This document shows positions 1 to 6,735 of a DNA stretch of 12,412 nucleotides, piece after piece. The stretch covers positions 63,665-76,076 of the forward strand of contig DLGZ01000038.1 of NCBI GenBank assembly GCA_002482965.1, read 5' to 3'. Position 1 is the first letter of the stretch; every line of letters starts with the position of its first letter. The position numbers were made by a program, and so were the translations under genes. The notes under the pieces were generated by a model. It saw only the letters and a list, made by a program, of their open reading frames with translations. It was not told where the DNA came from and searched no databases. This stretch comes from Verrucomicrobiaceae bacterium UBA7681 (GTDB taxonomy: Bacteria > Verrucomicrobiota > Verrucomicrobiia > Verrucomicrobiales > Verrucomicrobiaceae).

Positions 1-2688
1 AGCGGCTATCGCAGCATGGAAGATGTCATCGTGGCGCAGGGCCTCGTGTGGAATGCGGGCACCACGCAGGGGAATCAGTCCGGCGAGTACACGGGCCGCG
101 ATCCGCTGACAGGCGAGGTGAAGAAGCAGTTCTTCCCCGACGTGCCGCAGGGCACCTACTGGTTCCACCACCGCTGCTACATGGCGAAGGCCACGGAGAA
201 GTTCCTCATGCCGTCGCGCACCGGCATTGAGTATGTCGATATGGAGAAGAAGCACTGGGATCTGAACCACTGGGTGCGCGGTGCCTGCCTCTACGGCGTG
301 CTGCCTTGCAATGGCCTCACCTACGCGGGACCGCACAACTGCGCCTGCTACCCTGAAGCGAAGCTGGACGGCATGAGCGTGATGGCCTCCGCGCCGCGCT
401 ACCCCATGCCGCCGCACACCGCTGACTCGGCGCGTCTGACCAAAGGACCCGCCTATGACGAGGCCATCGCTGAAACTCCTGCCGATCCCAAGGATTGGCC
501 CACCTACCGCTCTGACAATGCGCGCAGCGGCTTCTCCAACCAGGATTTGAAAAAGGATCTCAGCATGGCCTGGGAAGTGAAGCTCACTCCGCCCCTTAGT
601 ACGACCACGAGCGCCGCCGGACTGACCTTTGTCTCCGAAGTGGACAAGCACACGCTGCATGCCTTCGATTCCGCCACCGGCAAGGAAGCGTGGCATTTCA
701 TCGCAGGTGGTCGCATGGACTCACCACCGAGCTACTGGCAGGGCAGGGTGTACATCGGCGGGAATGACGGCAACGTGTACTGCCTGCGTGCGAAAGACGG
801 GGCGCTGGTGTGGAAGTTTCAGGGCGCTCCAGTCATGATGAGTCATGGCGCGTGGGAGATGATGGAAAGCGTCTGGCCCGTGCACGGCAGCGTGCTGGTG
901 GAAAAAGGCCTCGTGAGCTTTGTCTCCGGGCATTCATGCTTCCTCGACGGCGGCCTGTGGTTCTACCGCGTGGATGCAAAGACCGGTGAGATGAAGGTCA
1001 AAATCAACTACGATGACCGCGATCCTGACACCGGTGGCGACTTGAATGACCGCCATAAGACGCTGCAAATGCCGGTGGCTTTGAATGACATCCTGAGCAG
1101 CGACGGCAAGTGGACCTTCCTGCGCACGCAGAAGATCGGGGACGATGGCATACGCGTGGAAGTCGGCCCTGTGAGCGGAGACTTCGACAAGCAAGGCGGT
1201 GCGCACAAAGGCGAGGGGCAGCACCTCTTCGCGCCGATGGGCTTCCTTGATGATTCCAATTTCCACCGCAGCTACTGGGTCTATGGCAAGAGCTTCGCCG
1301 GTGGTCACGGCGGCTACTTTCAGGCTGGCAAGTACGCGCCAGCGGGGCGCATCCTCGTGCACGATGACAAGAACGTGTACTCCTATGGCCGCGAGGCGCA
1401 GTACTACAAGTGGACGACCACGATGGAGTACACGCTCTTTGCCACGCCCAAGGCACCACCGGAGCAAGCCTACGACACCGAGTCCGCCACCACCGAACGC
1501 AAGGGCAACAGCGTGGTGCTTGATGAAAAGGGCGTGCCGCTCGCGGTGCAGCCGAAGAAGGAATCGCAGGTGGGCCATAGTGAGACCATGAAGGCCGAGG
1601 CGGAAGCCAAGAAGAAGGGCAAGGGCAAGAACGGCGGGGCAGGCAAAAAAGGCGAAGCCAAAGCCGCCGCGAAGGCTGGTGGTGCGCCAATGCCGGGCAG
1701 CGTGCAGTTCCCCAATGTGCCTGTGCTTGATCCCACCCAGACGCCGATCACCGTCGAAGCCTGGGTGCTGCCGGACAAGCCGAGCGGCACGATTTTGAAC
1801 CACGGCGGCCCGAGGCTGGGTGTCTCGCTCGATTTCCATGACAAGAAACCGCAGTTCCACATCCGCAGTGATTCCAAGGTCAGCACCATTGTCTCCGCCG
1901 AAGCCCTGACCGACGGCTGGCACCACATTGCGGGTGTCCTTGCTGCCGACAAAAAGATGACTCTCTACATCGACGGCAAGCTCGTGGCCGAAGGCATGGC
2001 GGGAGAACTGATTGCCGCCAAGCCGGCGAATCCGCTGATCGTGGGCAATGGCAACGGCGTCGCCGAGGAAGCTGCCGGTGCTTACAGTGGTCTGCTTGAT
2101 CAATTGGCCATCTATCACAAAGCCCTGAGCGCCGCCGAGGTGCAGCAGCGTTTCGAGCAGCCTGACGTGAAGCCGACGGATGCCGTGCTCTTCTGCAACT
2201 TCGACAACGGTGATTCGCGCGACAGTTCCGGCAATGAAGTGCATGGGGTCGGTGCTGGCGTCGAGTCGGGGAAAGGCAAGGTGGGCGGCGCGCTGTGGTT
2301 CAAAGGCGGCAGCGATGCCAAAGGTGGCAAAAACAGTGGCAGCTTTGTGAAGCACACCTGGGATCGCTTTGTGCCCATCGTCGCCCGCAGCATGGCGCTG
2401 GCTGGTAAAACCGTGCTCGTCAGCGGCGCACCCGACACGATTGACGAAGAGTACGCCTTTGAACGCCTCGCCGCCAGGGATCCCGCGATTCTGGAGGAGC
2501 TCAAGGAACAGGACGAAGCGCTCGAAGGCAAACGCGGTGCCAAGATGTGGGCCGTCAATACCGAAACCGGCGAGCAAAGCGCTGGACTTGACCTCACAAG
2601 TCCCGCCGTCTGGGATGGCATCACCGTCGCACAGGGCTGTGTGTTTGTGAGCACCATGGACGGCAGGCTGCAGTGCTTTGGGAAATAA
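1..2688 (+). CDS. PQQ-like beta-propeller protein with an inserted LamG domain (5' partial)
   Basis: The reading frame is open from base 1, so the true start lies upstream; the Met at nt 16 is probably internal. 895 codons are visible before TAA. The first part (to about nt 400) has a Cys/His-rich block with HHRCY and KAT near nt 166-195 and PCNGL near nt 310, as in large planctomycete/verrucomicrobial propeller proteins. A propeller segment starts near nt 490 (DWPTYRSDNARSG) and has PQQ-type blades such as DSATGKEAWHF and GNVYCLRAKDGALVWKF (nt 660-820). A Lys/Gly/Ala-rich linker (about nt 1590-1680) leads into a LamG/concanavalin-like domain (about nt 1700-2150; EAWV, WHHIAGV, LYIDGKLVAEG). 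The last blades follow (WAVNTETGEQSAG, VSTMDGRLQCFGK). A secreted or periplasmic role is likely, but no enzymatic activity can be assigned. The next gene starts 5 nt after the stop. Confidence 0.85.
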   Translation, partial: SGYRSMEDVIVAQGLVWNAGTTQGNQSGEYTGRDPLTGEVKKQFFPDVPQGTYWFHHRCYMAKATEKFLMPSRTGIEYVDMEKKHWDLNHWVRGACLYGVLPCNGLTYAGPHNCACYPEAKLDGMSVMASAPRYPMPPHTADSARLTKGPAYDEAIAETPADPKDWPTYRSDNARSGFSNQDLKKDLSMAWEVKLTPPLSTTTSAAGLTFVSEVDKHTLHAFDSATGKEAWHFIAGGRMDSPPSYWQGRVYIGGNDGNVYCLRAKDGALVWKFQGAPVMMSHGAWEMMESVWPVHGSVLVEKGLVSFVSGHSCFLDGGLWFYRVDAKTGEMKVKINYDDRDPDTGGDLNDRHKTLQMPVALNDILSSDGKWTFLRTQKIGDDGIRVEVGPVSGDFDKQGGAHKGEGQHLFAPMGFLDDSNFHRSYWVYGKSFAGGHGGYFQAGKYAPAGRILVHDDKNVYSYGREAQYYKWTTTMEYTLFATPKAPPEQAYDTESATTERKGNSVVLDEKGVPLAVQPKKESQVGHSETMKAEAEAKKKGKGKNGGAGKKGEAKAAAKAGGAPMPGSVQFPNVPVLDPTQTPITVEAWVLPDKPSGTILNHGGPRLGVSLDFHDKKPQFHIRSDSKVSTIVSAEALTDGWHHIAGVLAADKKMTLYIDGKLVAEGMAGELIAAKPANPLIVGNGNGVAEEAAGAYSGLLDQLAIYHKALSAAEVQQRFEQPDVKPTDAVLFCNFDNGDSRDSSGNEVHGVGAGVESGKGKVGGALWFKGGSDAKGGKNSGSFVKHTWDRFVPIVARSMALAGKTVLVSGAPDTIDEEYAFERLAARDPAILEELKEQDEALEGKRGAKMWAVNTETGEQSAGLDLTSPAVWDGITVAQGCVFVSTMDGRLQCFGK

Positions 2689-2693
2689 ACGTC

Positions 2694-3716
2694 ATGCGCC
2701 TCGCCACTCTCATCATCGCCATTTGCACCAGCGGGGCCTGCGCCTGCACCATCCCGGTCTTCCGCTTTGCGCTGGACCGCTGGGAGGCGGACAAGTTTCA
2801 TCTGGTGCTGCCATCTGCGGTGGCCCAGGCTCCGGAGATGCAGGATCTGCTGCGGCCGCTGCGTGCCAATGGGAAAGCCAACCTCGACATTGCCACCGCG
2901 ACTGACGCGAACCAGAAGGACGCCGTCCTGCGCTATTCACGGGCGAGCGACAAGCAGGTGTGGTCGGGCAAACTGGACGCGGCCACGCTCTCTGCCGTGC
3001 TGGATTCTCCCGCCCGCAAGAAACTCGTCGAACAACTGCTCGCCGGAGATTCCATTATCTGGGTGATCGCCGACAGCGGATCGCCGGTGGATGTGCTGGA
3101 GGTGGAGCGCATCGAGAAACGGCTCAAGTTTCTGGAACAGGTGGCCTCCCTGCCAATCCAGGACCCTGATGATCCCGACAGCCAGCTCGGACCCGGACCG
3201 CCGCTGAAGCTGAAGTTCACCACCCTCAGGCTGCGGCGAGATGACCCCGCCGAGCGTATGCTGCTGCACATGCTCGCTGGGCCGCAGGGAAAATTTGACC
3301 CCGCCACGACCAGTTTTGCCAGTGCGGTGTTTGGCCGGGGCCGGGTGCTGGGCGCCTGGCCGCTCGATGTTCTGGATGACGCTTCGCTGGAAGACGCCAG
3401 CATGTTCCTCGTGGGCCGCTGCGGCTGCCGCCTGAAAAACGAAAGCCCCGGTTGGGACATCCTGCTCAATCTTGATTGGGAAAAAGCGCTGCCCGCAGCA
3501 GCTGCCCCCGAACCCAAACCGGCCGCGTTTGAGACGACCAGCCCGCCACCCTCGGAACTCCTGGCAACGATTGACCCCACGACGGTTCCTGAGGTGGTGA
3601 AATTCACGCCTGACGATCCTGCAATACCTACCACTGGACACAAAGGTCCGCTGATGGCGGGCATGGCTGTGGGTCTGGTCCTGCTGGTACTGATCCCACG
3701 CTGGCTAAGAAAGTAG
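2694..3716 (+). CDS. Exported hypothetical protein with C-terminal membrane anchor (CTIPVF family)
   Basis: 340 aa. I chose the ATG at 2694 over an in-frame GTG at 2673 because it gives a clean signal peptide with a hydrophobic core and an A-C-A cleavage site before Cys18. The mature protein then begins CTIPVFRFALDRW. I recognise this opening, together with VFGRGRVLG and the later FLVGRCGCRLKNESPGWDIL block, from unnamed proteins of Planctomycetota and Verrucomicrobiota, from memory only. The C-terminal third has a Pro/Ala-rich linker, then one transmembrane helix (LMAGMAVGLVLLVLI) and a short basic tail. The body would therefore face the periplasm while tethered to the inner membrane. It sits 5 nt behind the propeller gene, so the two are probably co-transcribed. 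No catalytic motif is apparent and the function is unknown. Confidence 0.8.
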   Translation: MRLATLIIAICTSGACACTIPVFRFALDRWEADKFHLVLPSAVAQAPEMQDLLRPLRANGKANLDIATATDANQKDAVLRYSRASDKQVWSGKLDAATLSAVLDSPARKKLVEQLLAGDSIIWVIADSGSPVDVLEVERIEKRLKFLEQVASLPIQDPDDPDSQLGPGPPLKLKFTTLRLRRDDPAERMLLHMLAGPQGKFDPATTSFASAVFGRGRVLGAWPLDVLDDASLEDASMFLVGRCGCRLKNESPGWDILLNLDWEKALPAAAAPEPKPAAFETTSPPPSELLATIDPTTVPEVVKFTPDDPAIPTTGHKGPLMAGMAVGLVLLVLIPRWLRK

Positions 3717-3722
3717 CGCCCC

Positions 3723-3742
3723 GGAGCGCGGAATTTATTCCG
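3723..3742 (+). repeat. Left 20-bp terminal inverted repeat
   Basis: GGAGCGCGGAATTTATTCCG is the exact reverse complement of 4194-4213. Bases 3728-3743 also fold as GCGGAA-TTTA-TTCCGC just 11 nt after the preceding stop codon. That hairpin could end transcription of the upstream pair, although no T-run follows it. Confidence 0.8.
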
Positions 3743-3962
3743 CAGCATTGATTCGCTTCGCTCCCCTTCGGGCTCCCTGCGGTCGTCTATCTCGCTTCAC
3801 TCGGTTCCGCGAGTACCCCACCTCCGCCTTCCAGCGTCAGCCCACCAGCATCGCCGCTCCAACGAACTTGCTTTCCACCTCGCATACCACAGACGAGGGA
3901 ATCCTCGATTTAAAGGGAATGATGCATCGTTAGAGCATTTTCCGAAACTGATTTCCGGAAAG

Positions 3963-3980
3963 CGAGCGTGGAAACGCTCG
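3963..3980. repeat. Short perfect hairpin
   Basis: CGAGCGT-GGAA-ACGCTCG: a 7-bp perfect stem with a 4-nt GGAA loop. It lies directly before the long nested palindrome and directly after the perfect palindrome TTTCCGGAAA (3952-3961), so three dyads are stacked in this interval. Confidence 0.75.
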
Positions 3981-3981
3981 G

Positions 3982-4069
3982 CGGCGGCTAGAGGACAAGC
4001 CGCCCTACCTCGCGCTGGGCGCTCGCATGCCCAGCGCTGGTAGGGCTGGTTGTCCTCAACCAGCCGCCG
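3982..4069. repeat. Long nested imperfect palindrome
   Basis: Two arms of about 39 nt fold on each other. CGGCGGCT (3982-3989) pairs with AGCCGCCG (4062-4069), CCCTACC (4003-4009) with GGTAGGG (4039-4045), and GCGCTGGGC (4012-4020) with GCCCAGCGC (4029-4037), leaving an 8-nt loop GCTCGCAT. Each arm also contains its own smaller hairpin: AGCCGCC/GGCGGCT on the left, and GGCTGGTTG-TCCT-CAACCAGCC on the right. The shape resembles REP/BIME-type repeats. I cannot tell whether it is transcribed. Confidence 0.75.
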
Positions 4070-4193
4070 TCGAAGCCCACGATCTTCGAGAAAGAAGCAG
4101 CCCGCTAAACGGAAATGAGTTTTGCGAACCGCTATAAGAGGCTGGTGCTTCGGCGGAGAGCTGCCTTCTTCGCCAAGGCTACGAAGCCCAAGA

Positions 4194-4213
4194 CGGAATA
4201 AATTCCGCGCTCC
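4194..4213 (-). repeat. Right 20-bp terminal inverted repeat
   Basis: CGGAATAAATTCCGCGCTCC is the exact reverse complement of 3723-3742. The match stops on both sides: 4193 and 4214 do not pair with 3743 and 3722. This gives the element sharp ends. Confidence 0.8.
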
Positions 4214-4421
4214 TGGAGCATTTTGAGGCCACCGGGCGCTGCGGGCGCGTGAAAAGCAGTAAAACACGCCCCTGCCTGAGTGCCATTCCAGCCGGACATT
4301 CAATGGCGTGAAGGGGGCTTTTTCATAGGTCCTATATGGCCCATTACATACCTGCCGTGCCCGCATCCAGTGAAGCCATTCAGGTTCTCTCTAGCGACTG
4401 GATGGAATGGAAATCTCAAAA

Positions 4422-4450
4422 TTGAAAAAATGATTTGCCGAATCCATGAT
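4422..4450 (+). promoter_or_regulatory. Candidate sigma70-type promoter for the beta-barrel gene
   Basis: TTGAAA (4422-4427), a 17-nt spacer and CATGAT (4445-4450) lie in the only strongly AT-rich stretch upstream of the beta-barrel gene. Both hexamers match the consensus only partly. A TATCTA at 4470-4475 is an alternative -10. This is an inference from spacing and composition. Confidence 0.25.
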
Positions 4451-4502
4451 TTTAAGAGAATATTTAACTTATCTAAATAATCAATAGATGCCCCCACTTC
4501 TC

Positions 4503-5372
4503 ATGAAAAGGACCTTATTTTACGCTTTTAGCGCTGGCGTTGTCTTTTGCCAAGGTGCTGTGGGCCAGACTGGATATGGCGTGATGGGGGTTCCTCCGCC
4601 TGGTTATGGTACACCTCCTCCAGGCTACGGCACACCGCCGAACGTGCCTGCCTATCCCAACTCGCTGCCGCCCTCATCCGTTTCGTCAAATGTGACAGCT
4701 CCGCCTCCGTATGCTGATCCCTATGCCACTGCGCCAGCGCCAGGGCAGGTGTCATCCTACGCTCCGCAGGGAGTCAGCAATTACAGTTCTCCGCCAAATG
4801 GTGCGGCTTATGGGACGCAACCGACTGGTCCTAACATGGTCAATTTCAACAACTTGGAGGCTTATTATCGTTATGTTGCCCCCAAGGCTAATAATTTGTC
4901 CGGGGCAAATACCATTGGAGCTTCCCTGACCGTGGCGCTGTTCAACCCACTGTATTTGAAATTTGGCGCTTCCTGGGGCAGCGGCGGCGGCGGCAGTGTT
5001 ACCGGTGCCACCAAGGGAAATTATGACTTCGCCAGCATCCAGGCAGGGGTTGGTTTCCACACCTCGCTGATCAATGAAAAGCTCACGTTTGTGGCGGAGG
5101 CCGGCCTCATGTATGCCAGCCTGAGAGCACAGGATACCTCGGTGAGTTTCAGCGACGGTTCCATTTATGTGCGTCCTGCTTTACGTTATACCCCTCTGAA
5201 CTGGCTGGAATTGCAGGCTGGCGTGACGGTGAGCAGCGCGGACAAATACGACAGCAAGATGGTGGATTTGACCTCCTACTTCCGCGTGCTGCCGATGTTT
5301 GACATCGGTATCGGTGGTGACTTTGGCAATACGACCCGTGCTTTCCGCACCAGTCTGCGTCTGCGCTGGTAG
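4503..5372 (+). CDS. Outer-membrane beta-barrel protein with Pro/Gly/Tyr-rich N-terminal region
   Basis: 289 aa from the ATG at 4503, which starts directly on a signal peptide (MKRTLFYAFSAGVVF..., cleavage probably near residue 21). An in-frame ATG at 4488 would add five residues before it. Residues about 23-112 are low complexity, rich in Pro, Gly, Tyr, Ser and Ala, and include a tandem PPPGYGTPPPGYGT. Residues about 116-289 alternate polar and hydrophobic residues in strand-like runs (SIYVRPALRYTPL, WLELQAGVTV, FRTSLRLRW), and the protein ends in Trp, as is common for outer-membrane barrels. The size suggests about eight strands. The disordered segment may cross or interact with the peptidoglycan, which is speculation. 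No clear Shine-Dalgarno sequence is seen. It converges on nth with 23 bp between stop codons. The specific function is unknown. Confidence 0.8.
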   Translation: MKRTLFYAFSAGVVFCQGAVGQTGYGVMGVPPPGYGTPPPGYGTPPNVPAYPNSLPPSSVSSNVTAPPPYADPYATAPAPGQVSSYAPQGVSNYSSPPNGAAYGTQPTGPNMVNFNNLEAYYRYVAPKANNLSGANTIGASLTVALFNPLYLKFGASWGSGGGGSVTGATKGNYDFASIQAGVGFHTSLINEKLTFVAEAGLMYASLRAQDTSVSFSDGSIYVRPALRYTPLNWLELQAGVTVSSADKYDSKMVDLTSYFRVLPMFDIGIGGDFGNTTRAFRTSLRLRW

Positions 5373-5395
5373 TTCCCAGCGGGGGAGAACTTGTT

Positions 5396-6049
5396 CTACG
5401 CCTTCTTGTTTTTCACAGGATTTCGGCGGTTGGGAAAGCAGGTGGTACAGATCTCACACACCGTGCCATCACACCCACGGGCGCTGCAAAATTCTCTGCC
5501 ATAGAAGATGATCTGGAGATGCAGCTTGTTCCAGGATTCGATGGGAAACAGGCGCTTCAAATCACGCTCTGTTTGAATCACTGATTTCCCATCGGTCAGA
5601 GCCCAGCGCTGGGCTAGGCGATGGATGTGGGTGTCCACCGGAAAAGAAGGAATGCCAAAGGCTTGAGCCATCACGACCTGGGCGGTTTTATGGCCCACGC
5701 CGGGGAGTCGCTCCAAGGCCTCCAGTGAGGCGGGGACCTGCCCTTGGTGCTCAGCCAGCAGAATGCCGGACAGTTGCTTGATGGCCTTGGCTTTCTGCGG
5801 ACCCAATCCGCAGGGCCGCACAATCGATTCGATTTGATCAAGTGGAGCGGCAGCCAGCGCGTTTGGCGTGCGGCCAAGACGAAACAAGGCGGGTGTCACC
5901 TGATTGACACGGACATCGGTGCATTGCGCCGAGAGCAGGACGGCAATCAGCAGGGTAAAAGGATCCTCATGATCGAGTGGAACAGGCGTCTCCGGGTACA
6001 ACTGCCCCAATCGATTCCGAACGTAATCCGCACGCTCCTGCTTGGTCAC
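5396..6049 (-). CDS. nth: Endonuclease III, DNA glycosylase/AP lyase
   Basis: 217 aa, close to the family's usual length of about 210. It removes oxidised pyrimidines from DNA and cleaves the abasic strand, in base-excision repair in the cytoplasm. The helix-hairpin-helix LPGVGHKTA (residues 115-123) contains the catalytic lysine K121, and VDTHIHR contains the catalytic aspartate D139. LLSAQCTDVRVN near residue 38-49 is the typical N-terminal signature. The C-terminal cysteines are C188, C193, C198, C201 and C204. This differs from the classical C-x6-C-x2-C-x5-C iron-sulphur loop, because the residue at the second ligand position is Gly195. The start is GTG at 6049, because no ATG lies between it and the upstream stop. 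It begins 17 nt after the 3D lipoprotein gene and is probably co-transcribed with it. Confidence 0.95.
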   Translation of the reverse strand: MTKQERADYVRNRLGQLYPETPVPLDHEDPFTLLIAVLLSAQCTDVRVNQVTPALFRLGRTPNALAAAPLDQIESIVRPCGLGPQKAKAIKQLSGILLAEHQGQVPASLEALERLPGVGHKTAQVVMAQAFGIPSFPVDTHIHRLAQRWALTDGKSVIQTERDLKRLFPIESWNKLHLQIIFYGREFCSARGCDGTVCEICTTCFPNRRNPVKNKKA

Positions 6050-6066
6050 TGGGTGTAAATCTGGGT

Positions 6067-6540
6067 CTAAGAACTGCGCTGAATGCGGCCCACCATGCGG
6101 CGGATGTGCTCATAGCTCATGCGCTCCCTCATGATGGAGAGGCTCTTGGAAAACGATCCCCATTTGATCACACGGATGTTCACGTTGCGGACTCCCCATG
6201 CATTCATGGTGGCCTTGTCCGGCTTGTAGAGGTCGATGGTGTTGGTGCCCACTAGGGCGGAACCATAATCGTCCACCTGATAGACGTAGGGCAGGCCTTC
6301 TATCTGGAAGATAGTGCCTACCGGATAAACTGACCAGTCGGCAGCAGCACTGCGAACGTTCCCATACTTGAGCTGGGTTCCGACCGCTGTTTTAGCACCG
6401 TAAATGATGTGGTCCGACTCGCCATGCGTGTAGGCGGTGGTGCGAACTGAGGTGATGCGAGTGCCCCGGCCGCCCGTGGATTCACAAGACGCCAGAAAAC
6501 AGGCGGAGAGGCCGAGGAGAAGGAGTGTGTGGTATCGCAT
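6067..6540 (-). CDS. 3D-domain lipoprotein
   Basis: 157 aa from the ATG at 6540; an in-frame TTG at 6552 is less likely. The N-terminus has a hydrophobic core and the lipobox LASC with Cys19, so it should be a lipid-anchored envelope protein. The body matches the 3D domain (three conserved aspartates), a double-psi barrel related to the catalytic core of MltA lytic transglycosylases and found in RlpA-like and YuiC-like cell-wall proteins. The pattern AADWSVYPVGT (D68), VDDYG (D90/D91) and NTIDLY (D103) follows the expected spacing. Peptidoglycan binding or cleavage is likely from the family but unproven here. The C-terminal 30 residues are basic (RERMSYEHIRRMVGRIQR) and outside the domain. 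The gene is first in a probable two-gene unit with nth and has its own upstream region containing a dyad. Confidence 0.85.
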   Translation of the reverse strand: MRYHTLLLLGLSACFLASCESTGGRGTRITSVRTTAYTHGESDHIIYGAKTAVGTQLKYGNVRSAAADWSVYPVGTIFQIEGLPYVYQVDDYGSALVGTNTIDLYKPDKATMNAWGVRNVNIRVIKWGSFSKSLSIMRERMSYEHIRRMVGRIQRSS

Positions 6541-6545
6541 TTTTA

Positions 6546-6566
6546 TTAACAATAACAGATTGTTAA
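6546..6566. promoter_or_regulatory. Perfect 8-bp dyad in the leader of the 3D lipoprotein gene
   Basis: TTAACAAT-AACAG-ATTGTTAA: an 8-bp perfect inverted repeat with a 5-nt centre, ending only 5 bp before the start codon. It could be an operator or an mRNA hairpin acting at the translation start. No known regulator consensus is matched with confidence. Confidence 0.4.
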
Positions 6567-6585
6567 CTTTCCTTTTAGAATACTT

Positions 6586-6614
6586 ATTGTGGGGTAAATC
6601 TGCGTTGAAATCAA
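6586..6614 (-). promoter_or_regulatory. Candidate promoter for the 3D lipoprotein-nth unit
   Basis: On the minus strand, TTGATT (6609-6614), a 17-nt spacer and CACAAT (6586-6591) each match 4 of 6 consensus bases. They lie 45 nt upstream of the start codon in an AT-rich stretch, which leaves room for the dyad in the leader. TATTCT slightly downstream is a possible alternative -10. Confidence 0.25.
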
Positions 6615-6627
6615 TCTTTGATTTTCA

Positions 6628-6648
6628 GCCCCCTTTTGAAAGGGGGGC
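6628..6648 (-). terminator. Terminator-like hairpin after the thioredoxin gene
   Basis: On the minus strand GCCCCC-CTTT-CAA-AAGGGGGC forms a 9-bp stem (one G-T pair) with a 3-nt loop, about 90 nt beyond the thioredoxin stop. No long T-run follows it, so intrinsic termination is uncertain. It would separate the upstream genes from the 3D lipoprotein-nth unit. Confidence 0.35.
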
Positions 6649-6735
6649 AGAACCCCAAAAAATAGGCAGGGAAAGAAGGCCAGGAGGCTCCCTGCATGGG
6701 TTTGGCCCCATTTCAGACGCAACCACAGGCCACGC

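Larger units (their letters stand above)
3723..4213. mobile_element. MITE-like non-autonomous repeat element
   Basis: The 491-bp segment is bounded by perfect 20-bp inverted repeats and has no plausible protein-coding gene. It contains a small perfect hairpin and a long nested palindrome. This layout resembles a miniature inverted-repeat element or an interspersed structured repeat. No target-site duplication is evident at the two ends: left flank GCGCCCC, right flank TGGAGCA. The core of each end is itself palindromic, which weakens the argument. The orientation is supported by the outer GGAGCG/CGCTCC and by the asymmetric TTTA/TAAA loop. Alternatives are a structured RNA or a pair of degenerate regulatory palindromes. 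Confidence 0.4.
3717..4502. other. Non-coding interval with repeat element and promoter region
   Basis: This 786-bp gap holds no gene I can support. The short open frames in it (for example 3748-3933 plus, 3797-4366 minus, 4280-4480 plus) cross palindromes and have low-complexity, Arg/Ser-rich translations without any recognisable domain. The left two thirds (3723-4213) form an inverted-repeat-bounded element with internal palindromes. From about 4214 to 4400 I see only ordinary intergenic DNA with small dyads such as ATAGGTCCTAT. From about 4410 to 4487 the composition turns strongly AT-rich, which fits the promoter and leader of the following outer-membrane protein gene. Confidence 0.7.

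Noticed and set aside
934..2577. Long open frame on the minus strand (547 codons)
   Set aside because: It is antisense to the propeller/LamG gene, whose protein has clear domains. The antisense translation is rich in His, Ala and Arg, with no recognisable fold, as expected from GC-rich codon shadows.
3748..3933. 61-codon plus-strand frame after the membrane-anchored protein gene
   Set aside because: It lies wholly inside the inverted-repeat element, is low complexity and has no family resemblance.
3797..4366. 189-codon minus-strand frame in the intergenic region
   Set aside because: It runs through the nested palindrome and the right inverted repeat, has an Arg/Trp-rich composition and no signal or domain. 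It is probably a by-product of the repeat element.
4280..4480. 66-codon plus-strand frame before the barrel gene
   Set aside because: It covers the AT-rich promoter region and has no protein-like pattern.
5365..5380. GCTGG/CCAGC hairpin between the convergent barrel and nth genes
   Set aside because: A 5-bp stem overlapping the stop codon, with no T-run, is too weak to call a terminator.
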